Below are positions 22,622 through 32,815 of a stretch of 64,000 nucleotides of DNA, piece by piece (position 1 is the stretch's first letter; every line of letters starts with the position of its first letter). The stretch lies in NCBI RefSeq assembly GCF_031143425.1, contig NC_090440.1:1269249123-1269313122 (forward strand), read 5' to 3'. The stretch comes from Pleurodeles waltl. Its lineage: Eukaryota > Chordata > Amphibia > Caudata > Salamandridae. The position numbers and the translations under genes are program-made. The notes beneath the pieces are model-generated. The model made no database searches. It saw only the letters and a program-made list of their open reading frames with translations, and was not told the DNA's origin.

Positions 22622-23824
22622 TCAATAGGTGAGTATGTTTGAAGTTGACACGTACCTTCCAAAGTATTGGGTTGCGATGTGCTCCCTTCTCAGTCTGCCT
22701 TGATTTGCGATGCTCCGATCCCCATGATGGCGATGTGGTTGCTCCTGCTCTTCATCCTCAGAATCAGGGTCTGCATGGGTGAGAGGTAGCCCACGTCGGG
22801 TGGCAATATTGTGCAGGATGGCGCATGCGACAACAATTTTGAATGCTGTAATGGGGGTATACTGGAGGGCACCTCCACTGCGGTGGAGGCATCTGAACCT
22901 TACTTTCAGCAATCCGAAGGTGCGTTCTATCATGTTCCTGGTCCTCTTATGTGCACTGTTGTATCGCCTCTCTGAATCATTGCTGGGTGTTAAGAATGGA
23001 GTCATTATCCATGGCCGTAGTGCATATGCGCTGTCACCTGTTGGGCACAAACATTAAAATGTTAGAAAGTCCTGGTTGGTGTGCAGGTTGATCTGTGTGT
23101 ATGTCTACGAGGTGTATGCAGCTCTACCTAGGAGGTATCCGTCTCCAAACTCCCCACGTTCCAGGCGTTGGTGTATCCCACTGTGCCTAAAAATGTATGA
23201 GTCATGGGTACTGCCTGGAAATTTTGCAACAATGTCAGTGATGACATAATGAGCGTCACAAACAACCTGAATATTCAGTGAGTGGGTACACTTTCTGTTG
23301 CGGAACAGATATTCCAGGTTAGCAGGGGGGCATATTTGAATATGTGTCCCATCTACGCACCCTATGACATGGAGAAAGTTGGCAATCCGGTAAAATTCCA
23401 ACTTGGTGCTGTTAATTTCTGCCTCATTCCTGGGTAGGTATATGAAGTGAGACATGTGTGATAGTATGGCATCTAGGAATGCCCTGAGGAACCTTGATAG
23501 TGCACTTTGAAATACCCCACCTGCCACAGCAATGACCCCCTGATAGCTCCCCGAGGCCAAGAGGTGCAGTGAGCATAGCACTTGCACATGTGTAGGGATG
23601 GCGCAGCCGCGCAGAGTCTGGCGTTCTAGCTGTGGTTTTAGTAATTCAATTAATTCTAGTATGGCTGCGCTGCTAAGGCGGTATTTGTCATATATCTCTT
23701 CCTCAGTTTGCTGAAAAAGAGTCTGCCTTGTTCTGTAAATCTTCTCCTGTCTCTGGCTCCTCCTCCTCCTCTGCTGTGCGGCGTGGGCTCTCCTCCTCAC
23801 TGCTATCAGGTATATCTCCGCCAT
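22622..23824 (-). CDS. HARBI1-like DDE transposase of Harbinger H2, intact, two exons
   Basis: Nuclease that excises and reinserts the element. Exon 1 is 23824-23128, donor GTAGAG; exon 2 is 23037-22622, acceptor CCCAACAG. The split glycine codon restores GDSAYA. The joined frame is 370 residues without a stop. The catalytic triad is complete: D158 (IGCVDGTH), D234 (GDSAYAL) and E270 (NMIERTFGLLK), with 35 residues between the last two. An Arg-rich N-terminus (RRRAHAAQQRRRRSQRQEK) could be a nuclear signal, and a helix-turn-helix-like segment follows (PTHVQVLCSLHLLASGSYQG). The acidic tail PDSEDEEQEQ is typical. It is convergent with the Myb gene, the stops being about 155 bp apart. The donor is GT but not the strongest consensus, so splicing deserves a transcript check. 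Confidence 0.92.
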
Positions 23825-24153
23825 CTTGAGTAACCCAGATGCCTTCTGGGTCTCCTTTTATACTTTGGTAATGGTTACCACCTGCTCTGAGTTAGTGGTA
23901 AATGGGACATGCAAACTGGCCTTTTTGCAACTTGTCGCAATTTGCGAGTTGCAATTGCATATGGTTTGCGACTCGCAAATTGCGACTTCCTATTTGCGGG
24001 TCACAAAATGGGGTTGCAATTTTTGTCGGTAACGGCTCGCATCGCTTTTTGCGAGTCGGAAATAGGATTTTTGCATCCCATTTCCGATTTTGAGCAGTCG
24101 CAAATAGCGATTCGGGCCATTTGCGACTCGCAAAACTTTGCTACATCTGGCCC
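23825..24153. repeat. right subterminal palindrome cluster and terminal repeat of H2
   Basis: Repeated TCGCAATTTGCGAGT and ACTCGCAAATTGCGA motifs at 23933-24135 mirror the left end, followed by the inverted terminus CTACATCTGGCCC. The transposase promoter must lie here, since its ATG is at 23824. Confidence 0.65.
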
Positions 24154-24784
24154 TAAATTATGTAACCAAGACTGATGCTTGTGGTACTTACACCTTGTGC
24201 CAGGTCCAGTTATCCCTTATTAGTAGATTAGTAGTGTTCTAGCAGCTTAGGCTGATAGAGGTAGCCATAGCAGAGCAGCTTAGGCTGAACTAGGAGGCAT
24301 GCAAAGCTCCTACTATACCACTTATATCATATAGCACTATATCATAAGAAAACACAATACTCGAGTTACTAAAAATAAAGGTACTTTATTTTAGTGACAA
24401 TGGGCCAGATGTATGAAACTTTTTTGCACTTGCAAACGGTGCGAATCGCAAAATTCGTCCGTTTGCGAGTGCAAAAACATGGTCTGCGATGCATGAAAGG
24501 CATTCACAGACCACAAATAAGAAATTGCAAAAATTTCGATTTTTTGCGTTGCAACCTGGTTTTGCGAGTCGCATTTTGAGATTCTGTATTTCCAGTAGGA
24601 AATTGCAAGGCGCAAATTGCGAGTCGCAAAATCCAAGTCGCAAAGAGATGCATAAAAAAATTGCAAATTGCGGTTTTTCGCAGAATGGCATTTTGCACAT
24701 GCAAAATGCCACTAAGTGAAACCAGGTGGTAACCAGGTGCTACCTATATAAAGAGGCCCAGAATGCCTCAGACTCTTTTCCACA

Positions 24785-26832
24785 ATGGCTGCACTCTACG
24801 TAATGGCGAGGAGGGTGAGGATTCTGGCAGGTTTGAGGAGAGGGAGGAGGAGACAGGACCGCATTTTCAGAGTGCACATTACACTTTTTAACCTGGCAGA
24901 GGAGGAAATATATAAGAGGTATAGGTTGAACTCAGCCATGATACTTGATCTGATAGCTGAGCTACAACCCATACTGCAGTGCAGAACACTAAGGGCCGTA
25001 TTTATACTTTTTGGCGCACAACTGCGCCAACGCAGTTGTGCGTCAAAAAATTCCAAAGCGCCATGCGGGCGCCTTATTTATGGAATGACGTTAGCCGGCG
25101 GAGCTGCCTGGTGTGCGTCAAAAAAACATGACTTACACCAGGCAGCGCCGGCGTAGGGGACAATGGAGCTTGGGCATCAAATAATGGGGCAAGTCGGTCT
25201 GAGGCAAAAAATCTGCCTCAACCCGATTTGCGCCATTTTTTTTTTACTCCCACCCTCCATTGACATAACTCCTGTCTTAGCAAAGACAGGAGTCATGCCC
25301 CCTTGCCCAATGGCCATGCCCAGGGGACTTCTGTCCCCTGGGCATGGTCATTGGGCATAGTGGCATGTAGGGGTGCACAAATCAGGCCCCCCTATGCCAC
25401 CCAAAAAAATAAAAAAAAATGCTTACCTGAACTTACCTTAAGTTCCCTGGGATGGGTCCCTCCATCCTTGGGCGTCCTCCTGGGGTGGGCAAGGGTGGCA
25501 GGGGGTGTCCCTGGGGGCATGGGAGGGCACCTCTGGGCTCCTTCCGAGCCCACAGGTCCCTTAACGCCTTACCTAACCAGGCGTTAAAAAATGACGCTAA
25601 AGCGGCTGGACGTCATTTTTTTTGACCCGCCCACTCCCGGGCATCATTTTTGCCCGGGAGTATAAATACGGCGCACATGCCTCTGAGTCATTTTTTAGAC
25701 GGGAACGCCTACCTTGCATATCATTAACGCAAGGAAGGTGTCCACGGTAAAACATGACGCAAACTCCAAGATCTTTGGCGCTAGACGGGTCTAACGGCAA
25801 AGTATAAATATGGAGTTAGTTTTGCGTCGGATTTGCGTAAAAAACAACTACGCAAATCCGGCGCAAACAGAGTATAAATATGCCCCTAAGGACTCACAGC
25901 ATACCCACCCATGTGCAGGTATTATGCTCCCTCCACCTACTCACCTCAGGGAACAATCAAGGGGTCATAGCAGCAGCTGGGGGGATATCACAGAGTACCC
26001 TCTCCAGATTTTTCAATGCATTTATCAACGCCATGCTGAGCAAACTACACCAGTACATCAGATTCCCCCACACCCCACAGGAAATACAGCAGACAAAATT
26101 TGAATTTGACCAGATAGCACAGTTCCCCCACGTCCTAGGTGCCATAGATGGGACACATGTGGCAATCTGTCCACCCGCAGCCACAGAGTATGTGTACCGC
26201 AACCGGAAATACCAACATTCAATGAATATACAGGTGATTTGCAATGCTTCCTACATCATAACTGATCTCGTGGCCAGGTACCCAGGGAGCACACATGATT
26301 CGTACATCTTTCGCCACAGCGGCATACACACAAGACTATTAGCTGGGGAGTTTGGAGAAGGATATCTACTAGGTATTGTCTCTCTATACAATGGCACATT
26401 GATGGCGTGCTGATGTCAGATGGCTCACTTACTCATCATACCCTCTGTCCCTTCCAGGAGACAGTGCTTATGCAGTGCTCACCTACATGATGATGCCCTA
26501 CCTCAATCCTGCAACACCTGCTGAACGGAGATACATTGCAGCACACAGGGCAACCCGCAACGTGGTGGAGCGCACATTTGGACTACTGAAGAGTCGCTTC
26601 AGGTGCCTCCACAAAAGTGGAGGGGCACTACAGTACAGTCCAGACACCACATGTAGAATAGCACAATATAGCTACCACCAGGGGCATACCTGTAGAAATA
26701 TGTGATACTGAATCTGATGAGGATGATGATCCCATACCACCCCTACAGCCAGCAGACAGGACCAGTGCAGCAGAGGGAAGGCAAAGGTGTGCTGACATCA
26801 CACACAACCATTTCAGACGTAAGTATGAATGA
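24785..26832 (+). pseudogene. HARBI1-like transposase of H3, split by a MITE and a 20-bp deletion
   Basis: It opens at ATG 24785 with an Arg-rich start (MARRVRILAGLRRGRRRQDR) like H2. At TAA 24990-24992 an 894-bp MITE interrupts the frame; removing the MITE and one TAA restores reading across QCRTLRTHSIPTHVQV. Exon 1 then runs to 26372 (donor GTATTG) and exon 2 begins at 26458 after CCCTTCCAG, again splitting the glycine of GDSAYA. The triad is present: Asp in LGAIDGTH, Asp in GDSAYAV, Glu in VVERTFGLLK. At 26660/26661 comparison with H2 shows about 20 bases missing, shifting the frame. The remaining tail would end at TGA 26830-26832. So two independent lesions. Confidence 0.88.
24993..25886. 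mobile_element. 894-bp MITE (GGCC-TATTTATACTTTTT family) nested in the H3 transposase
   Basis: Termini GGGCCGTATTTATACTTTTT and, inverted, GGGGCATATTTATACTCTG; duplication TAA at 24990-24992 and 25887-25889. No transposase gene. The termini match the 155-bp MITE at 35883-36037. The 3-bp TWA-type target suggests mobilisation by a Harbinger transposase. The interior is AT- and homopolymer-rich with CCCCTGGGCATGG inverted segments (25310-25350). Confidence 0.88.
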
Positions 26833-26999
26833 CACAAATCCACTAACAACTGTACCTGTAGTGAAAGAAATGTATTACCTTAAGTCAGGTAATGTGTGTT
26901 TAACGAATTGCAAAAAAAGATTACGTGAAAAACTAGAAACAATGAAGGAACTGAGTAATGAACTATTACGTCATGGTGCTAACAAAACTCCACTGGCAG

Positions 27000-28666
27000 C
27001 TACAGACATTTTTTGCGGCCATGCACACCACTCGGGTGCCCAGTTACCTCACTGGCACCTCTATTGTCCGCCTCAGTGGCAGTGCTGTGCCTGGCACTGC
27101 GCCGTCGGGTGTCCAATGCTAGTACAGAGACACTGCTGAGGCTAGAACTGTCCTCTGTGTCCCTCAGTGCAAGCTCACTAGGTGCGGCTGACCTCTGTCC
27201 CATTATGTTGTCGATCACATTGGTGATCTGTACCAGTCCGTTCACAACATCCCTGCTGCTGTGTGCTGCCTCCACTTGTGCAGCCACTGCACGACGGGCA
27301 ATCAGTGATGTTGCATTTGCCACCCTGTTCACAGAACGACAGAAGCCGCCAAATATGCTCATAAATCTGCGCTCCTGTCTGCGGTGGCTCACCCTCTCAT
27401 GGCCCAGCTCCTGGCATAGTTCACAGACAGCACTTGTGAGCTCTCTGGTGTCCTGTAATGCCTGCACCTGTCCCTCATGCAGCAGTTCTATGATAGAATT
27501 GAGGGACTCAAGCTGGCGATGCAGGCCCCCCATGTTGGTGTTATGTTGGCGCAAATTCTTTTGTAATCCCAGGATCCTTTTATTTTGTAGGCACTGCTGC
27601 TGCAACATAGCAGCTTCAAGCCCACCAAAGAAGGAGGGACCCTCACCTGCCTCATGCTGCTGTGCCCCGGAATTTGTCGCCATCCTGCGGGGTGCTGTGG
27701 TCTGCTGACAACTGCCCTCCTGCATCTGGCTGTGCCTGCCTGTTGGTGATGGGGAAATTGGCCCTTCCTGCTGCTCATCTGAGTCTTGGCTGAGCCCTGG
27801 CAGTGGCAGTGTCCTGGGCCTGCGTCGGACATGTGCAATGGTGATAGACCCACTGGTGTTGGAATCAGAGGCCGGATGGGTGTCAGTCTCGCCTACGCTT
27901 GCTGATGCTGTGGCTGCTGGGGCTGGCCCACCTGCAACGACAATATGCAGCATGTCAGTTATGTTTGTGACAATTACGGTCATGCAATGGTTATAAAGGT
28001 ACAGGTACTTCTCTACAATGTGTTGTGGGTGTTGTATTCCTCTGGGTGTCGCTCTACTTAAATACATTGTATGTGCTACTTTCAGCTCTGGGTTGTGGAC
28101 TGCCACTCCCATAATGCACTGTTGTGCTGCTTCTCAGATGTGGACTGGACTACTTCTCACAATGTTTAACATTACTTGCTAATTCCTAAGGGGATTTTGT
28201 GCATACACATATGGGGTTACAAATCAATATTGCACTTACCTTGGCTGTTACTTGGTGTGCCTGAGGTGTCTATCTCTGTGACCCCTGTCACAGCTTCAGG
28301 GAAGAGTGTCGACTCGACTAGGTCCTCTAATGGGGTGGATGGTGCCTCTGTGGGTGGACCGCCTCCTGTGCCCCTGGTCTCCTGCAGTCTCCTTGCCACC
28401 CTCTCCTTCGCACTGGACCGCAGGTCATACCACCTCTTCTTCATTTCTTCTACGGAGCACTGTGCCACTCCAATTGAGCAGATTTTTTATTGGATATCTG
28501 CCCATAGTCTCCTTTTCTCACTCTCAGGCACCTGAAGTGAACTTTTGTCAAAAAGGCGGTCATGGCTCCTGACCACCTCCTCTGTCAGCACCTCAAGCTC
28601 CTGCTCGCTAAATTTGAGCTTCCTCTTTCTCTCTCCCTTCTCCTGTCCTTGGGCTGAGGTGTCCAT
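27000..28666 (-). pseudogene. Myb/SANT-like accessory gene of H3 with one stop
   Basis: Exon 1 is 28666-28240 and exon 2 is 27931-27000, joined by GTAAGT and TTGTCGTTGCAG in matching phase, 452 codons plus stop. The Myb/SANT-like domain (KLKFSEQELEVLTEEVV, MKKRWYDLRSSAKERVARRL) is interrupted by TAA at 28489-28487, right after WADIQ. Exon 2 is fully open and has a Gln-rich helical region (QQQCLQNKRILGLQKNLRQH, then VQITNVIDNIMG) like the H2 partner. So exon 2 has stayed open while exon 1 carries the single lesion. The first few codons (up to 28644) are repeated at 46841-46863 because the tandem duplication starts here. Confidence 0.85.
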
Positions 28667-31009
28667 CCTTGCTCAGGTGTGCTGCCTCCTTTAGAGTGCT
28701 GCTCTGTGTGGGTGGGCTGCTCTCTCTCTGGATGCTGGTTTGGGTGGCACCTGAAACTGCCTGGGATGGCTCACTTCCTGCTTGTGATGTCATTAGGCAC
28801 CTCCAGGTGTGCTTTCTCTGAACTTCTCGCAATTTGCAATTATTTACTGAATTGGTAAAAAATCGCAATTTGCGAAAATGCAAATTGCGATTCGGTAAAT
28901 GGGCCTCGCAAACCACAAATAGTGATTTTTAAGCAATCGCTAATTCCAAATCGCAATTTTGTTACATGTCCAATTGCGACTCGGAAATAGCGATTTCTTA
29001 AAAATCGCTATTTGCAATTCGCAGGGCCATTTTTTCATACTTATGGCCCAATATGCCAAAAGTATCTCAGAGGATATACTCCCTTAAGAGGTAAGTAATA
29101 TACACAAAATATACACACAAACCAAAATCAGGTAAGTAAACAGTTAGAAAAGTAGTGCAAACACTATAGAACATATTAGAATGCAATAGGAGACAATAGG
29201 CCTAGGGGCAACACAAACCATATACTCCAAAAGTGGAATGCGAACCACGAATGGACCCCAGACCTAGTGTAGTGTGTAGAGGGTCGCAGGGAGTGTAAGA
29301 AAACACTAAGAGTGTCCAAGATACCCCACCCCAAGAACCTGAAAAGTAGGAGTAAAGTTACCCTACTAGCCCAGAAAGACAGTAAAGTCGAGATAGGGGA
29401 TTCTGCAAAGACAACAACTGACTGCAAAGCACTGAAGATGTATTCCTGGACCTGAGGACCTGCAAAGGAAGGGGACCAAGTCCAAGAGTCAAGCAAGTGC
29501 CCGGGGGGGGGGAGCAAGAGCCCACTAAACCCCAGATGAAGGTGCAAAAAAAAAGGGCTGCCTCGGGTGGAATAAGCCAAAGATTCTGCAACAACGGAAG
29601 GTGTCAGGAACATCTTCTTTGGTCAGAAGATGTCCCAGGGCATGCTGGAGGATTCAGAGTTGCTTCTACGCAGAAAGACCACAAACAAGCCTTGCTAGCT
29701 GCAAGAGTCGCGGTTGAAGGTTTGGGTGCTGCCAGGGCCCAGGAAGGACCAGGAGGTCGCCCCTTGGAGGAGGGGACAGAGGGGGTGCTCAGCAGCACAA
29801 AGAGCCCACGCAGAAGCAGGCAGCACCCGCAGAAATACCTGAACAGGCATTCAGAGGATCTGAGCACGGTGGTCATCTCAGCACAACAAAAGAGGGTCCC
29901 ACGAAGTCGGAGGTCAACTCAGTGAGTTGGACAATGCAGGAAAGAGTGCTGGGGACTTGGGCTGTGCTGTGCATGAAGGAAGTCTTGCAAAAGTGCACAG
30001 AAGTCCAGAAGCTGAAGTTCATGCAGTACACAGCATTACTGTCTGGCGTGGGGATGCAAGGACTTACCTCCACCAAATTTGGACAGAAGGACCACTGGAC
30101 TGTCGGGGTCACTTGGATCCAGCTCCTGTGTTCCAGGGGCCACGCTCGTCAAGATGAGAGGGAACCCAGAGGACCGGTGATGCAAAAATTTGGTGCCTGC
30201 GTTGGCGGGGGAAGATTCAGTTGACCCACTGGAGATTTCTTCTTGGTTTCCAGTGCAGGGTGAAGGCAGACAGCCCCCATAGCATGCACCACCAGGAAAC
30301 AGTTGAGAAAGCCGGCAGGATGAGGCACTACAATGTTGCTGGCAGTCTTCTTGCTACTTTGTTGCGGTTTTGCAGGTGTCCTGGAGCAGTCAGCGGTCAA
30401 TCCTTGGCAGAAGTCAAAGAGAGAAGTGCAGAGGGACTCTGATGAGCTCTTGCATTCGTCATCTGATGAGAAACAAACAGGAGAGACCCCAAATAGGCCT
30501 CAGAGGAGGACTGGCTTGCTCACCAGGTAAGACCCTATCAGGAGGGGTCTCTGACATCACCTGCTGACACTGGCCAGTCAGAGGTCTCCATTGTGCCCTC
30601 ATACCTCTGCATTCAAGATGGCAGATGTCTGGGACACACGGGAGGAGCTCTGGGCACCACCCCTGCAGTGGTGATGGACAGAGGAGTGGTCACTCCCCTT
30701 TCCTTTGTCCAGTTTTGTGCCAGAGCAGGGGCTGGGGGCTCCCTGAACCGTTGTATACTGGCTTATGCAAGGAGGGCACCATCTGTGCCCTTCAAAGCAT
30801 TTTCAGAGGATGGGAGAGGATACTTCTCCCCAACCCTTAACACCTATTTCCAAAGGGAAAGGGTGTAACACCCTCTCTCAGGGACTGTGCTGCCCAGAAC
30901 CCAGGAGGGCAGAAACCTGTCTGAGGGTTGGCAGCAGTGGTAGCTGCATCGAAAACCCCAGAGACCTCGTTTGGCAGTACCCGGGGACCATGCTGGAGCC
31001 CCAGGGATG

Positions 31010-31060
31010 CATGGAATTGTCCCCCCAATACCAGAATGGTATTGGGGGGACAATTCCATG
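31010..31060. repeat. perfect 23-bp inverted repeat (hairpin) inside the LTR
   Basis: CATGGAATTGTCCCCCC... at 31010-31032 is exactly complementary to 31038-31060 around the loop AGAAT. The same hairpin in copy 2 (49235-49285) has one mismatch. Confidence 0.9.
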
Positions 31061-31746
31061 ATCCTAGACATGTTACATGGCCATGTTTGGAGTTACCATT
31101 GTGAAACTTCCACATATGTATTGACCTATATGTAGTTCACACGTGTAATGGTGTCCCTGCACTCACAAAGTCCAGGGAATTTGCCCTGAACAATGTTGGG
31201 TACTTTGGCTAGTGCCAGGGTGCCCTCACACTAGGTAACTTTGCACCTAACCTTCACTAAGTGAGGGTTAGACATATAGGTGACTTTTAAGTTACTGAAG
31301 TGCAGTGTAAAATGGCTGTGAAATAACATGGACGTTATTTCACTCAGGCTGCAGTGGCAGTCCTGTGTAAGAATTGTCTAAGCTCCCTATGGGTGGCAAA
31401 AGAAATGCTGCAGCCCATAGGGATCTCCTGGAACCCCAATACCCTTGGGTACCGAGGTACCATATACTAGGGAATTTAAAGGGTGTTTCAGTGTGCCAAG
31501 CAGAATTGGTAATAATAGTTACTAGCCTGCAGTGACAATTTTAAAAGCAGAGAGAGCATAAACACTGAGGTTGTGGTTAGCAGAGCCTCTATGATACAGT
31601 TAGGTACCACACAGGGAACACATACAGGGCACAACTTATGAGCACTGGGGTCCTGGCTAGCAGGATCCCAGTGACACAGGCAGAAATAAACATACATATA
31701 AGTAAAAATGGGGGTAACATGCCAGGCAAGATGGTACTTTCCTACA

Positions 31747-32815
31747 CTCATCCCATCCCTCAGGCTGATGAGCTGATTGACCAGTTAGGAGCAGTCCAGA
31801 ACTTCAGTACCTTTTAACCTCACATCAGGGTACTGGCAACATAAGGAGCCAAGGAGAGGTCAGCCTTCTCTACCCTAGAGGACCACTATCAGTTTAGACT
31901 GATGTCCTTTTGATTGAAGAACCTTCCCGCCAAATTCCAGAGGTTGGTTAAGCAAGTCCTTGCTGGGTTGGAGGTCTACTCAGCTGCTAATCTGGATGAT
32001 ATTGCCATCTTCAGTAACAGCTGGGAAGACCACCTCTTTCACCTAAGGAAAGTGCTTCAGGCCCTGCAATAGGCAGTCCTGACTATCAGAGCCAGCAAGT
32101 GCCAGATAGGGCTCGGTTGGTGGTGTACTTGGGACACCTGGTGGGCGCGGTAAGGTGCAGCCCCTCCAGGCTAAGATTGACACTATCTTGGCCTAGAAGC
32201 CCCCAAAACCCAGACCGAGGTCAGAGCATTTCTGGGCCTCACTGGGTACTATAGGAGGTTTGTCAAATGATAGAGTAACATTGTTACCCCCCTCACTATG
32301 CTGACTTCGCAAAAGCAGCCCTGAAACATGATTTGAACTGAGGCATGCCAAAAGAATTTGACTCCCTGAAACAAGCTGTGTGCACTGCCCCTGTGCTCAA
32401 TGCCCCTGACTTCTCAAAGGAGTCCATCATTCAGACAGGTGACTCAGAACATGGCATAGCGACAGTTATATCACAGCTCAATGAAGAAGGCCTGGGCCAA
32501 CCTTAGCCCTAATTTCCAGGATGTTTCTTCACCAGGAACAGAGGCAGAGTGCTATTAAGAGAAAAGATTTTGCTGTGGTTTGGGCCCTGAAAATGTTGAG
32601 GCTATAGCTGTTTGGCACTCACTTCTTGATTCACACTGACCACAGGCCCCTCAGATGGCTCATGTAAGTGAGTGGTGAAAATCCAACACTGTTGAGATAG
32701 TCTACCTCCCTACAGGTATGGACCGCAGGTTGGAACACAGACCTAGGGTAGACCACGCCAATGCTGATGGTCTATGTAAGTTTTTCCCCCTTAGTGATGA
32801 GAACTCCATAGAGGT
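31747..32815 (+). pseudogene. RT (C-terminal part) and RNase H of element A, copy 1
   Basis: Continues RT of element A after the minus-strand LTR. Recognisable pieces are IPQADELIDQLGA (31752), NLDDIAIFS with the catalytic Asp pair (31989-32012), RKVLQALQ, the connection motif AFLGLTGYYRRFV (about 32226-32264), and an RNase H stretch including FTRNRGRVLLR-like and DHRPLRWL-like segments (32530-32660). Many stops and single-base shifts. It ends near 32815 at the start of the LTR. An almost identical copy is at 49972-51040. Confidence 0.8.

Larger units (their letters stand above)
20632..24153 (+). mobile_element. complete PIF/Harbinger transposon H2, both genes open
   Basis: The termini are inverted repeats: GGGCCAGATGTAG at 20632 and CTACATCTGGCCC ending at 24153. 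The target duplication TAA is at 20629-20631 and 24154-24156. Removing the element and one TAA rejoins the RT reading frame of element A (RGL then NYVTKTDA). The 3,522-bp element carries a Myb-like gene (plus) and a DDE transposase (minus), convergent, each with one canonical intron and no stop or shift that I can see. It is a strong candidate for an autonomous, recently active element. Confidence 0.93.
24402..29049 (+). mobile_element. PIF/Harbinger transposon H3, decayed, carrying a nested MITE
   Basis: Termini GGGCCAGATGTATGAAA (24402) and, inverted, GGGCCATAAGTATGAAA (ending 29049), with target duplication AAT at 24399-24401 and 29050-29052 inside the LTR. It carries a transposase (plus) and a convergent Myb-like gene (minus) as in H2, and AT-centred palindromes such as CGCAAATTGCGA near both ends. 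Both genes are damaged. The left edge of the 18-kb duplication (28644) falls inside its Myb gene. Confidence 0.88.
24180..31746 (-). repeat. solo LTR of a related retrotransposon, minus strand, split by Harbinger H3
   Basis: Read on the minus strand it runs TGTAGGAAAGTACC at 31746 to about 24180, and matches the plus-strand solo LTR at 39072-41668 in the same order (for example AGGGGAGTGACCACTCC, GTTTCTCATCAGA/GTTTCCTCAGATT, GGACCTGG near the end). Without H3 it is about 2.9 kb. It interrupts RT of element A between TDA and the motif IPQADELIDQLGA. No exact target duplication is visible at the 24180 end, so that edge is approximate. No internal genes, hence a solo LTR. Confidence 0.8.
16773..32815 (+). 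mobile_element. Gmr1-like Ty3/gypsy retrotransposon A, internal region, multiply interrupted
   Basis: Order on the plus strand: leader, gag with a SCAN-like segment, protease, integrase, then RT and RNase H. Integrase upstream of RT is the hallmark of Gmr1-like elements; ordinary Ty3/gypsy elements have it downstream. RT is interrupted by Harbinger H2 (20632-24153) and by a minus-strand LTR (24180-31746). All genes are broken. Confidence 0.8.

Noticed and set aside
27013..27708. 231-codon plus-strand frame
   Set aside because: Antisense shadow of exon 2 of the H3 Myb gene, which has the coding motifs.
29497..30224. Open frames conserved between 29497-30224 and 47735-48423
   Set aside because: Conservation only reflects the tandem duplication; the sequence is minus-strand LTR.
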